A DNA stretch of 64,000 nt, taken from Clostridium tagluense. Lineage in GTDB: Bacteria; Bacillota; Clostridia; Clostridiales; Clostridiaceae. The stretch is from the NCBI RefSeq assembly GCF_003865095.1, contig NZ_BHYK01000018.1, forward strand, positions 1 through 64,000, written 5' to 3'. A program made the position numbers and the translations under genes. Below, in pieces: positions 17,402-25,958 of this stretch; the stretch's first letter is position 1; each line of letters starts with the position of its first letter. A model generated the notes under the pieces. That model was given only the letters and a program-made list of their open reading frames with translations. It did not search any database and was not told the DNA's origin.

Positions 17402-18058
17402 GTGGATGAAATTTTAATAATGATGGATAAAATAATTGTTCCTAGTTTATGGCAAACAATATATATGATAATATTATCCACGTTTTTATCTACTGTAATT
17501 GGATTTATATTAGCCATAGTACTCGTAGTAACGGATGGAAAAGGCCTTAAACCTAATAAAATAATTTATGGTATGTTAAATGCAATAATCAATGTATTAA
17601 GATCAATTCCATTTATTATACTTGCAGTAGCTATAATACCATTTACAAGAAGTATTGTAGGAACATCTATAGGAGAGAATGCAGCCATAATTCCATTAAC
17701 AATAGCTGCAGCACCATTTATTGCTAGATTAATAGAAAGTAGTTTAAAAGAAGTAAATCCTAGCTTAATAGAAGCAGCTAAATCTTTTGGGGCTTCAACT
17801 AGTCAGATAATATTTAAGGTAATGATAAAGGAAGCTATACCATCAATAAATTTAAACTTAACATTGGCTACAATAACTATATTAGGGTTAACAGCAATGG
17901 CAGGTGCAGTAGGAGCTGGAGGATTAGGAGCGGTTGGGCTTACATATGGTTATCAAAGTTTTAATGATACTGTAATGTATACGACTTTAGCTTTATTAGT
18001 GATAGTAGTTGGAATTATACAATTTGTAGGAAATGCTATTTATAAAAAATTAAAATAA
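17402..18058 (+). CDS. metI: Methionine ABC importer permease
   Basis: A 218-aa inner-membrane permease with five or six hydrophobic segments and the BPD transport loop (EAAKSFGASTSQIIFKVMIKEAIP, centred near residue 130) that docks on MetN. GTG 17402 starts 1 nt after the metN stop, with GGAGGG at 17387-17392 as SD; TTG 17381 and ATG 17393 in the same frame are worse placed. The position between metN and metQ confirms the assignment. Confidence 0.92.
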   Translation: MDEILIMMDKIIVPSLWQTIYMIILSTFLSTVIGFILAIVLVVTDGKGLKPNKIIYGMLNAIINVLRSIPFIILAVAIIPFTRSIVGTSIGENAAIIPLTIAAAPFIARLIESSLKEVNPSLIEAAKSFGASTSQIIFKVMIKEAIPSINLNLTLATITILGLTAMAGAVGAGGLGAVGLTYGYQSFNDTVMYTTLALLVIVVGIIQFVGNAIYKKLK

Positions 18059-18077
18059 AAATATTTTACACATTTTG

Positions 18078-18137
18078 AGGAGGATTTAAAATGAAAAACA
18101 AAAGCATAGGAGGATTTAAAATGAAAAAGAAAAGTAT
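18078..18137 (+). repeat. 30-bp tandem duplication of the metQ SD and start
   Basis: Two adjacent 30-bp units (18078-18107 and 18108-18137) each contain AGGAGGATTTAAAATGAAAAA and differ at only two positions. The period is 10 codons, so both ATGs (18091 and 18121) are in frame with metQ. Confidence 0.9.
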
Positions 18138-18924
18138 GGTAGGTATTTTAGTGGCTCTAACATTAACACTGGGAATGGTTGGTTGTGGAAGTAAACCACA
18201 AGCAAGCAAAGAAACAAAGGGTAAAAAAATTATAACAATAGGAACTTCAGTTATATCAAAGGATGTTTTAGAAGAGGCTCAGAAAGTATTTAACAAAAAA
18301 AGCAGTATTTACGAAATGAAAGTAAAACTATTTGATGATGCAATAACACCTAATATGGCAGTTGATGATGGAAGCATAGATGGTAATTTTTATCAATATG
18401 AAGATTATTTAAACAATTTTAATAAGGATAGAAAGACAACGTTAAAGCCATATGGTAAGCCGGTTTTCGCATTTCAAATAGGGTTATATTCGAATAAGGT
18501 TAAGAAAATATCTGATATTAAAGATGGAATGACAGTTGCAGTATCTAATGATAACTCTAATAGAGCATTAGCATTAAAGCTATTGGAGAAAGAAGGAGTA
18601 ATTAAGATTAAAGATGACATTAAAGTACCAAATGTTTTAGATATTGCTGAAAATAAACATAATTTAAAATTTGTTGAAATGGAAAGACTAAATTTAGCAA
18701 ATGCATTAAATGATACTGATATGGCTATAGTTATGGCGGATGTTATGCTGAAAGCTGGTAAAAATTCAGAAAATGCTTTAGCTTTTGCACAAGAAGAAGG
18801 TATTGTTTTAGTAACAAAAGAAGAAAAAGAGTGGGCAAAGGAAGTTGAAGAAGCTTTAACTAGTAATGAAGTTAAAACCTTTATAAAAGAAAAAAGTAAA
18901 GGAACAAAAATACCTCTATTTTAA
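18121..18924 (+). CDS. metQ: Methionine-binding lipoprotein
   Basis: A 267-aa substrate-binding lipoprotein of the NlpA/MetQ family. The signal peptide MKKKSMVGILVALTLTLGMV leads to a lipobox ending at Cys23 (GMVGC). The mature part has family motifs (IGTSVISKDVLEEAQ, DGNFYQYEDYL, VSNDNSNRALALKLL). I prefer ATG 18121 because it gives a normal-length signal peptide; ATG 18091 has an equally good SD thanks to the tandem duplication and would add MKNKSIGGFK. The gene follows metI by 62 nt. Confidence 0.92.
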   Translation: MKKKSMVGILVALTLTLGMVGCGSKPQASKETKGKKIITIGTSVISKDVLEEAQKVFNKKSSIYEMKVKLFDDAITPNMAVDDGSIDGNFYQYEDYLNNFNKDRKTTLKPYGKPVFAFQIGLYSNKVKKISDIKDGMTVAVSNDNSNRALALKLLEKEGVIKIKDDIKVPNVLDIAENKHNLKFVEMERLNLANALNDTDMAIVMADVMLKAGKNSENALAFAQEEGIVLVTKEEKEWAKEVEEALTSNEVKTFIKEKSKGTKIPLF

Positions 18925-18984
18925 TTTATGAAATCTAATGATAAAAAATTAAAATACTATAAATTAGAAAGGGAAGGTGGAAGA

Positions 18985-20058
18985 GTGGCAATTTTTAGAG
19001 ATGAAATGACGTCTATTGAGAGAAGAGAAGCTTATTTTAGAGGAGAAGAAGTAGATAGATTACCTTGTGCTATTATGTTTGAAGAAACAGCAGCAGTATA
19101 CGCAGGTATAAATGTTAAAGAATATTATTTTGATTCTGATAAAATGCTTCAAGCTGAAAAATTTATAGTAAGAGAATTTGGAGCAGAAAGCTGTGGAATT
19201 AATGTAACATTAAGAGGAATGGCTGAAGCTCTTGGAAGTAATATAGGATATAGCGCTACAAGAGCTTCGTTTTTAATAGATCCTGTTTTAAAAGATTATA
19301 AAATGTTAGAAAGCATGGATATTGTAAATCCTTATAAAGACGGTAGACTTCCAATAATATTAGAAGCATTAGGTAAGATAAAAAAGGAATTAGGAAATGA
19401 GGCAAGTGTAGGAAGTGGAGTATCAGGGCCTATTAGTGCAGCTGCTTTAGTTAGAGGCACGGAGAATCTTATGAGAGATTTTATACAAAACAAAGAAGGC
19501 CTACATAAGCTATTAGAATTTATAACAGAGTGTAACTTGGCTTATGTTCGAGCAGTTTATAGGGAACATGGATTAGTCTGTGGTATAGGGGATCCAGTAT
19601 CCTGTGGGAATTTATTAAGTCCTAAGCTGTTTAATGAATTTTCAAAGCCATATCTTAAAAAAACTATAGATGGAATATATAAGATAACAGGTAAAAAGCC
19701 ATCCCTTCATATATGTGGAAAAACAAAAGGGATTTGGAGTGAATTACGTGATTTGAATATATCAGCTTTTAGTGTTGATAATTGTGAAGATATGGAAGAA
19801 GTGAAAAATGTACTGGGGAACAAGATGTGTTTAGTTGGAAATATTGATCCTGTTTCTGTCATAAGAAATGGAACAGTTGAGGATGTGTATAGAGAGGTTA
19901 AAAGCTGTATACAAAAGGCAGCGGATAGTCCAAAAGGGTATATAATTGGAACAGGATGTGATATTCCTAGCGGTGCTCCAATTGAAAATATAAAAGCAGT
20001 TATAGAGGCAACTAAAAAATATAGTGGTAGAGTTTCTATTGGAAAAAGAAATAATTAG
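18985..20058 (+). CDS. Uroporphyrinogen decarboxylase-fold methyltransferase (MtaA/CmuA-like)
   Basis: A protein of about 357 aa in the UROD/MetE superfamily. It keeps the zinc ligands of methyl-corrinoid:thiol methyltransferases: HICG (His, Cys) at about residue 250 and GTGCDIP (Cys) near 330. Heme synthesis genes are absent nearby. It follows metQ in the same direction, implying a role in methyl-group or methionine chemistry, with methyl donor and acceptor unknown. No corrinoid protein is adjacent. GTG 18985 is chosen for GGAAGG just upstream and because family members begin close to TSIERREAYFRG; ATG 18928, with no SD, is the alternative. Confidence 0.72.
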   Translation: MAIFRDEMTSIERREAYFRGEEVDRLPCAIMFEETAAVYAGINVKEYYFDSDKMLQAEKFIVREFGAESCGINVTLRGMAEALGSNIGYSATRASFLIDPVLKDYKMLESMDIVNPYKDGRLPIILEALGKIKKELGNEASVGSGVSGPISAAALVRGTENLMRDFIQNKEGLHKLLEFITECNLAYVRAVYREHGLVCGIGDPVSCGNLLSPKLFNEFSKPYLKKTIDGIYKITGKKPSLHICGKTKGIWSELRDLNISAFSVDNCEDMEEVKNVLGNKMCLVGNIDPVSVIRNGTVEDVYREVKSCIQKAADSPKGYIIGTGCDIPSGAPIENIKAVIEATKKYSGRVSIGKRNN

Positions 20059-20125
20059 AATATTAAAATGGTTATAATTTATAGAAAAGTATACAATATA
20101 ATCCTGTTAAGGAGTATAATTAACA

Positions 20126-20162
20126 CTGCATATGAACTGCTGTCCATATGCAGCTTTTTTTT
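20126..20162 (+). terminator. Terminator of the met operon
   Basis: CTGCATATG (20126-20134) pairs with CATATGCAG (20145-20153) around a 10-nt loop, followed by a run of nine T. Confidence 0.85.
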
Positions 20163-20238
20163 ATGTTTTCTTGAGATTAAGGCATCCTCAAAATAACAAA
20201 TTAGCATAATGGAAATACGATCAACAGGGGGCATACTT

Positions 20239-21687
20239 ATGAGAACAAGTAAACTTATTAAAAATTCTGCAATATATACTATTGGAGATTTATTGCCAAA
20301 AGTAATTTCAGTTTTGATGATTTCAATATATACAAATCCGGCTATCTTAAGCATTAGCCAAAAGGGAATAGTAGATCTTATAATGCCTATTGGATCTATA
20401 TTTTCTACTTTCTATTTATTAGGGTTAGATGCAGCGCTGAATAGATTTTATTATAGTGATAAAGATGAAGAAAAGAGAAAAGTACTTATTAGTACTTTAT
20501 GGATATTTTTATTTGCATATACTTTGATATTAAGTGTGGGTTTAATTATATTTGGACAAGGATTAAGTAAGTTAGTATTTAAGAATATACCCTTTGACCC
20601 ATTCTTTAAATTAATGATTATAAATTGTTTTTTTTCAACTTTTACTATAATGCCATTAACTCTTTTCAGAATGAAAGAACAAGCATTAAGATTTGGTATA
20701 TTCAACATATTAACCACATTTTTAAATGTAAGCTTTTGTATTTATTTTGTAGTTTTTTTAAAACAAGGAGCAGAAGGAAATATAAAGGGATATATACTGT
20801 GTAATTTGGTATTTGCAATAGTATATCTAGCATTAACATTTAAGGATTTAAAATGTAAAATTTCCTTACCTATTTTAAAAGAAAGCTTAAAGTATGGTAT
20901 TCCCCTTATTCCACATGCTATCGGCGGATGGGTTCTTAATGTTTCGGATAGGTGGTTTATTGATAGATACAGAGATCTTACACAGGTAGCCATTTATGGA
21001 TTAGCCTATCAAATAGGTTCATTACTAGATTTCTTAATTGGAGCAATAAATAAGGCATATGTGCCATTTTTCTTTAAAACTATAGATGAGGATGAAAATG
21101 CTAAAACAATATTTGAAAATATATTAAAATATTATTCAGTGTTAATACTATCATTAGGTTTAGGCATTGCTATGTTTTCCAAAGAAATTATTATATTATT
21201 GGCTCGCAGTAATGCTTACATCGTAGCATATAAGATAATACCTATAATTGCATTAGTTTCAGTTGTTCATGGATACTATTTTATGAGTGTGAATAGTATA
21301 TTTTATGCTAAAAAGACTAAGTTTTTAGCAACGGTAACAGCTATATCAGCAGTTATTAATATAGTACTTAACTTTATATTTGTTCCTAAGTATGGGATGT
21401 ATGCAGCAGCATATACAACGCTAGTAGCATATTTATTTTCTTCTATTGCCACCTATATTGTTGCACAAAACTGTTATTATATAAAATGGCATTGGAATGT
21501 TATTATTACGAATATGGCAATATGTTTGGGTGTTTATTTTGTAAGTATGATAGGGTTTGGTAATATATTTATCAATATTTTTTACAAAACAGTTATATAT
21601 ATGGGATATATTTCAGTATTATTTATGTTTAAGATACTTTCCTTTGATAAGTTTTTATATTATAAAAGCAAGATTTTGAAAAGATAA
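20239..21687 (+). CDS. Polysaccharide flippase (Wzx/MATE-like)
   Basis: A 482-aa membrane protein with about 14 hydrophobic segments, in the polysaccharide transporter branch of the MOP superfamily. Such proteins flip lipid-linked oligosaccharides across the membrane. Recognisable stretches are KNSAIYTIGDLLPKVIS at the start, GIPLIPHAIGGWVLNVSDRWF in the middle and AVINIVLNFIFVPKYGMYAAA toward the end. ATG 20239 is chosen for AGGGGG upstream; an in-frame ATG at 20209 has none. There are no glycosyltransferases beside it, so its cargo is unknown. Confidence 0.82.
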   Translation: MRTSKLIKNSAIYTIGDLLPKVISVLMISIYTNPAILSISQKGIVDLIMPIGSIFSTFYLLGLDAALNRFYYSDKDEEKRKVLISTLWIFLFAYTLILSVGLIIFGQGLSKLVFKNIPFDPFFKLMIINCFFSTFTIMPLTLFRMKEQALRFGIFNILTTFLNVSFCIYFVVFLKQGAEGNIKGYILCNLVFAIVYLALTFKDLKCKISLPILKESLKYGIPLIPHAIGGWVLNVSDRWFIDRYRDLTQVAIYGLAYQIGSLLDFLIGAINKAYVPFFFKTIDEDENAKTIFENILKYYSVLILSLGLGIAMFSKEIIILLARSNAYIVAYKIIPIIALVSVVHGYYFMSVNSIFYAKKTKFLATVTAISAVINIVLNFIFVPKYGMYAAAYTTLVAYLFSSIATYIVAQNCYYIKWHWNVIITNMAICLGVYFVSMIGFGNIFINIFYKTVIYMGYISVLFMFKILSFDKFLYYKSKILKR

Positions 21688-21714
21688 GAGGTATTTAGCA
21701 TATAAATAAATTTA

Positions 21715-21739
21715 AGGGACTGATATCATATCAGTCCCT
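21715..21739. terminator. Bidirectional terminator
   Basis: AGGGACTGATAT and ATATCAGTCCCT form a perfect 12-bp stem around one base, between the convergent flippase and YARHG genes. Confidence 0.7.
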
Positions 21740-21746
21740 AGGGTAG

Positions 21747-22424
21747 TTATTTTTCATATTTTGAAATTAATTGTATGTTATACATTTCTATATCGGTTAA
21801 TTCTCCATCAGAGCCTTGAAAGTCAGGATTTGGTTTATACCAAGATTTTTTTTCGAAATAACTCTTAAATTGTTCAGCTTTAAATACAAAACCATGTCTA
21901 GCATAGATTTCATTTCTAGCCAAGGTTAAGTTTTCTTTGACTAATTTAGAAACATCAGATTCTGTTAGATTTTCACTTGCACTTTTAGGAAAAATGTAAT
22001 AATCCGGGGAATTGAGGTTACTTATATCTGTTTTATCTGCAGATGCAGGAACAGCTGGTTTTATATTAGCATCTTTTTTAGTGGTAGTATCAGTAGGTGT
22101 AACCTTATTTTTTGTGGTTGTCTTCTCCGATTTTTTAGAACTATCAGAGAAAAATTTTGAAACTGAAATGTAATAGCTTCCAAAGCCTACAGATAAAAGG
22201 AGTATTAAAATACCAAGTATAATAAAAACTTTTGGTTTAGTAGATTTAGTATGAATTTTTTTTGAATTAGTTTGGTTAGTATTAATTTCTTTTGAAGAAG
22301 TATTAAAATCTAAGCTTGGTTTTTTTTCAGTAGGTATTAAATTATTATATATATTTTTACTACCACATTTTCTGCAAAAATTCGTGCCATCTTCTAATTT
22401 ATAGCCACATTTAGAACAATACAT
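21747..22424 (-). CDS. Zinc-ribbon membrane protein with YARHG domain
   Basis: A 225-aa protein in three parts. An N-terminal zinc ribbon (CSKCG at residues 3-7, CRKCG at 17-21) precedes a single membrane segment near 70-90 (VFIILGILILLLSVGFG). A Ser/Thr/Lys-rich linker then leads to a C-terminal YARHG domain (LTLARNEIYARHGFVF near 168-183, then FKSYFEKKSWYKPNPDF). YARHG domains are extracytoplasmic and thought to bind cell-wall material. The layout suggests a membrane-anchored envelope protein with a cytosolic ribbon. ATG 22424 has a GAGAGGA SD. Function unknown. Confidence 0.75.
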   Translation of the reverse strand: MYCSKCGYKLEDGTNFCRKCGSKNIYNNLIPTEKKPSLDFNTSSKEINTNQTNSKKIHTKSTKPKVFIILGILILLLSVGFGSYYISVSKFFSDSSKKSEKTTTKNKVTPTDTTTKKDANIKPAVPASADKTDISNLNSPDYYIFPKSASENLTESDVSKLVKENLTLARNEIYARHGFVFKAEQFKSYFEKKSWYKPNPDFQGSDGELTDIEMYNIQLISKYEK

Positions 22425-22562
22425 AAATTATCCTCTCCTCACTAAGGTGTATAATAGATAGTATACTAAAATAAAGGTAGCTTTTAAAGCTTATAAGATA
22501 GAAAACCCAACAATTCATAATAATTTTATATTGTGAGCTTCCTTTATATACATATTTTTCAC

Positions 22563-22702
22563 CTAAAGGACTATCAATAATGAGAATAGAAAGGTTATGT
22601 AAACTAAGAAAGTTTAACTGTAGTGGTGTGAGGCAAGCACACCTAACTTTGAACCGGAAATTAAAATGAAGTCCTGGACTTATAAGTCCAGGACTTCATT
22701 TT
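22563..22702 (+). ncRNA. Candidate structured small RNA with terminator
   Basis: No protein frame fits. AAAGTT near 22608 can pair with AACTTT near 22645, enclosing GGTGTG-AGGCAAG-CACACC, a strong hairpin. Ten to twenty nt later comes a 40-bp perfect palindrome (22663-22702) ending in a T-run, which would act as an intrinsic terminator. No promoter was identified with confidence, and it matches no riboswitch class I know. Confidence 0.35.
22663..22702. terminator. 40-bp perfect palindrome, terminator-like
   Basis: AAAATGAAGTCCTGGACTTA is followed by its exact reverse complement, ending TTTT. It is symmetrical, so it would work for the minus-strand chemoreceptor (stop at 22811) and for plus-strand transcripts. 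Confidence 0.75.
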
Positions 22703-22810
22703 TAGGACATGGTCTTTGTACACTTTAGTGATACCCGTATTTACTTCAATGCAAATTCCATTATTGCTAATTTCCATAAATGCAATGAATAAAAAACATA
22801 AAATAATAAA

Positions 22811-24529
22811 TTATATTTTAAACTTCTGAATTATCTCAGTAAGCTTTTGAGAAAGTTCTGCTTGTCCTTGTGCTGTTGATGCAACTTGTTGTATAGCAGC
22901 TGTAGTTTCATCTATGCTCTCTTTTATTGTTTCTGATTGTTCGCTTGATTTTTGTGATGTCTGGGCCATGTTTTGAATAGATTCACTTACTTGCCCAACT
23001 GTAACAGTAATACTCCTAGACATAGAAGTAATTTCCTCAGATATTTTGCTTACAATATCTGCATCATTATAATACTGATTACCTATTTCTACATAGGCAT
23101 CAAATTGTGCTTGTACATCTGTATTGATAAACTTTAATATATCACTACCTGTATCTATACTGCTTTTAAATGCTTGATGAACTTTCACAATAGTTTCTTG
23201 AATGCTTGTTACTGCTTGTGAAGATTGTTCTGCAAGCTTTCTTACTTCGTCTGCTACCACTGCAAAGCCTTTGCCATTTTCTCCTGCTCTTGCTGCCTCT
23301 ATTGCAGCATTTAATGCAAGTAAATTTGTTTGATCTGCTATACTTCCGATGGTATCTGCCATAAATTTTATACTATCTACTACTTTTCCATCTTCAATTG
23401 CTTTTAACATCTTATTTTGTTTTTCAGTATATATTTTTCGAGTCTCCTCTAAAGCTTTCTGACTATTACTTTGAACTTTTATAGCTCTTTCTTTAGACTG
23501 TTTTGCATTATGACTTCCTTCCATAGCTTTTGAAGTTAGTTCATTAATACTTGAATCTACTTCTTCCACAGAGGCACTTATTTCCTCTGTGGCTACACTG
23601 GAAAGTTGAGCACCAGAAGTAATAGTATTTATTGCTTCATCAATAATTTCAGTTTTGCAAGATAACTCTTCAACAGTTGCGGATAACTCTTCTGAGGAAG
23701 CACTTAAATCCTGTGAATTTTCCATAATTATTTTTACTAAGCTACTCATGTTTTCCTGTGCAGCATTTAAAGCTATAGCTGTTTGTCCAAATTCGTCTTT
23801 CATTGTAATCGTGATTGCAGTTGAAAAATCGTAGCAAGATAACCTACTAGCTAAATCTTTTATTTTGTTTAATGGACCCACTATTTTCTTACTTAATATG
23901 TATGCCATAAAAATTATAATTAAAAATGCTATAGTTGTATAAATTATAATAGAATTTTTAACACTGTTAAACTGAGCTATATTATCTGAATTTTCCTGTT
24001 CAGCTGATTTCCCATTTATGTCGATGCATTCTTGTAGTTTTGAAAGCATAGCAATTGTAAGTGTAGCTATATCTGAATTATAGATTTTAGTTGCTTCATC
24101 ATAATTATTAGATTTTACAAGTTCTATTACCTTATTTTTTGATTCTCTATATTTTAATAAGTGATTTTTAAAATCATCATAAATTTTATCCTCTTTTTTT
24201 GATATTGTATTTATACTATCGTATTCACTCATATATTTTTCATCTTTTTTACCTAAATCATCAATAGTTTTTATCAGATTATCTAAATTACTTCTATCTC
24301 TTTCGAAAATGATTTTTAGCATATTAGAATTAGTTTCATTTATACCACCACGCATTTCTTCTAAATCCCTAATAGATATTAAGTTATTACTGTACATTTT
24401 ATTTCCATTTTTACTTATTTTTGAAGAACTTAATATACCCTCTACTCCTATTAAAACCATAAAAATACAAATCACTGAAAATACAAATATAATTTTTTTT
24501 CTTACACTTAAATTTACAAAAAAATTCAT
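22811..24529 (-). CDS. Methyl-accepting chemotaxis protein (4-helix-bundle sensor)
   Basis: A chemoreceptor of 572 aa. Membrane helices lie at about 10-30 and 185-207. The periplasm-side domain between them is helical, of the 4HB_MCP type, with no visible PAS or Cache fold. A HAMP linker follows, then the signalling domain with the highly conserved hairpin tip [19 protein letters not shown] (near 395-413) and [13 protein letters not shown]. It would couple an unknown ligand to CheA/CheW. ATG 24529 is preferred (GGGAAG upstream). There are no che genes in the window. Confidence 0.9.
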   Translation of the reverse strand: MNFFVNLSVRKKIIFVFSVICIFMVLIGVEGILSSSKISKNGNKMYSNNLISIRDLEEMRGGINETNSNMLKIIFERDRSNLDNLIKTIDDLGKKDEKYMSEYDSINTISKKEDKIYDDFKNHLLKYRESKNKVIELVKSNNYDEATKIYNSDIATLTIAMLSKLQECIDINGKSAEQENSDNIAQFNSVKNSIIIYTTIAFLIIIFMAYILSKKIVGPLNKIKDLASRLSCYDFSTAITITMKDEFGQTAIALNAAQENMSSLVKIIMENSQDLSASSEELSATVEELSCKTEIIDEAINTITSGAQLSSVATEEISASVEEVDSSINELTSKAMEGSHNAKQSKERAIKVQSNSQKALEETRKIYTEKQNKMLKAIEDGKVVDSIKFMADTIGSIADQTNLLALNAAIEAARAGENGKGFAVVADEVRKLAEQSSQAVTSIQETIVKVHQAFKSSIDTGSDILKFINTDVQAQFDAYVEIGNQYYNDADIVSKISEEITSMSRSITVTVGQVSESIQNMAQTSQKSSEQSETIKESIDETTAAIQQVASTAQGQAELSQKLTEIIQKFKI

Positions 24530-24897
24530 TTTGACGCTTCCCTTCTTTTTTATAATATATTTTGAAATCATGGTGATTATTAGAAATCTATGAAAACTAG
24601 AATATGTAACTATATATTTTCTTTAGAACTATTTTCAAGGTTGCACAAACAATTGAATATTAACATATTATTGTATCAAAAAGTCGAAAATATATACAAG
24701 ATGCCTATAGGGCGTTTATATAGCTATTTAGTAGGCCTGAATTACAACCAAATCATGAAAAGATTAAATCTTTAGTAGTTGTTTCAAATGTATTGACTTT
24801 GTACTAAAATGGTGCTAAGGTTATAGTATCAAAACAATACAAAGGTTGCTGATTCTACATAGTCATAAAAATAACAAATAAGAAAGGAAAACTGATT
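24530..24897. other. Intergenic region between MCP and nrtR
   Basis: A 61-codon plus-strand frame (24590-24775) lacks an SD and protein-like composition. CTTTGTA (24797-24803) and TACAAAG (24838-24844) are inverted copies flanking the probable nrtR promoter region (TTGACT at 24794). They could be part of the NrtR operator but do not match an operator I can name. Confidence 0.4.
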
Positions 24898-25821
24898 ATG
24901 AGAAATATAGATATGAAAAATAAAGACGGATTAACTGAGAAGCAGTTTTTAGATAGTTACATACCAGGAGATTATGATAGGCCAGCGAATACAGTGGATA
25001 TGTTACTTTTCACGGTAGATGATGTACCCGTAGAGGGGAAAGACCCAGATAAAGCACTAAAATTGCTTTTAATAAAAAGGGCAGACCATCCATACATGGG
25101 ATGCTATGCTATTCCAGGAGGGTTTGTACATATTGATGAGGCCTTAAGTACTGCTTGCTTTAGAGAATTGAAAGAAGAAACTAATGTTGAGAGCGTATAT
25201 TTTGAACAGTTAAAAACTTTCGGTGATTTAGTACAGCGGGATCCAAGGATGAGGGTTATTTCAATAGCTTATTTAGCATTAGCTGATAAAACTAATATTA
25301 AGGAAGTAGCGGGAGATGACGCAAGTTTTGCACAATGGTTTACAGTAAGAAAGGATTTTATTTCTTCTAATAATTCAGGAATAGAGAGAGTGGATACCTA
25401 CAATTTAACTTTTGTTTCTGATGACGGTGAGATTAAGATAGGGTATCTTGTCACTGAGAGATTTATTAAAAATGGTGTTATTTCAATTAAAGTACCTTCT
25501 TATGAGCTTTTAGGATGGAGTAAAGAGGGACTTGCCTTTGATCATATTGATTTGGTGTATTGTGGCATTGAAAGATTAAAAAATAAAATAGAATATACAC
25601 CTATAGCATTTACCCTTCTACCTAAATATTTTACGCTAAGAGAAATTCAAAAAGTTTATGAAGCAATACTACATTTAGAAAAGCCTTTTTCAAGAGCTAA
25701 TTTTAGAAGAAAAATTAAAAAAATGGTAATAAAGACTGAAAAAGAAAAATTAACATCAGGAAGACCTGCAATCTGTTATATGTTTAATGAAAGTTGGGAA
25801 CATAGTTTTTTTGATGAATAA
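24898..25821 (+). CDS. nrtR: NrtR-type Nudix transcriptional regulator of NAD metabolism
   Basis: A 307-aa protein joining an N-terminal Nudix domain to a C-terminal winged helix. The Nudix box runs from G75 through E81 to R89-E90-L91-K92-E93-E94, but the usual glycine after EE is Asn. The C-terminal part (TLREIQKVYEAILHLEKPFS, then RANFRRKIKKM) is the DNA-binding domain of NrtR, which senses ADP-ribose compounds and represses NAD salvage genes in relatives. It sits directly upstream of pncB, fitting local control. AAAGGA precedes ATG 24898. Confidence 0.87.
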   Translation: MRNIDMKNKDGLTEKQFLDSYIPGDYDRPANTVDMLLFTVDDVPVEGKDPDKALKLLLIKRADHPYMGCYAIPGGFVHIDEALSTACFRELKEETNVESVYFEQLKTFGDLVQRDPRMRVISIAYLALADKTNIKEVAGDDASFAQWFTVRKDFISSNNSGIERVDTYNLTFVSDDGEIKIGYLVTERFIKNGVISIKVPSYELLGWSKEGLAFDHIDLVYCGIERLKNKIEYTPIAFTLLPKYFTLREIQKVYEAILHLEKPFSRANFRRKIKKMVIKTEKEKLTSGRPAICYMFNESWEHSFFDE

Positions 25822-25858
25822 TGGAAATAAAATATTAAATTAAAAAAGAGGGATTTAT

Positions 25859-25936
25859 ATGATGGCTTTAATGAAAGTTATTTCACTATGGGAAATGCAA
25901 TCAAATGGTATAGAAGTAGTAGATAGTATAATTTAA
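25859..25936 (+). CDS. Possible 25-aa small protein
   Basis: Between nrtR and pncB, AAGAGGG lies 5 nt before ATG 25859 and the frame runs 25 codons (MMALMKVISLWEMQSN, then GIEVVDSII) to TAA. The SD is good and the reading direction matches the operon. It could be a leader peptide, a small protein or a gene scar. No homologue is recognised. Confidence 0.3.
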   Translation: MMALMKVISLWEMQSNGIEVVDSII

Positions 25937-25958
25937 CAATTAAGAGGGAGCGATATAA

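Noticed and set aside
24590-24775. 61-codon plus-strand frame
   Set aside because: No SD, low-complexity hydrophobic composition and overlap with the likely MCP control region.
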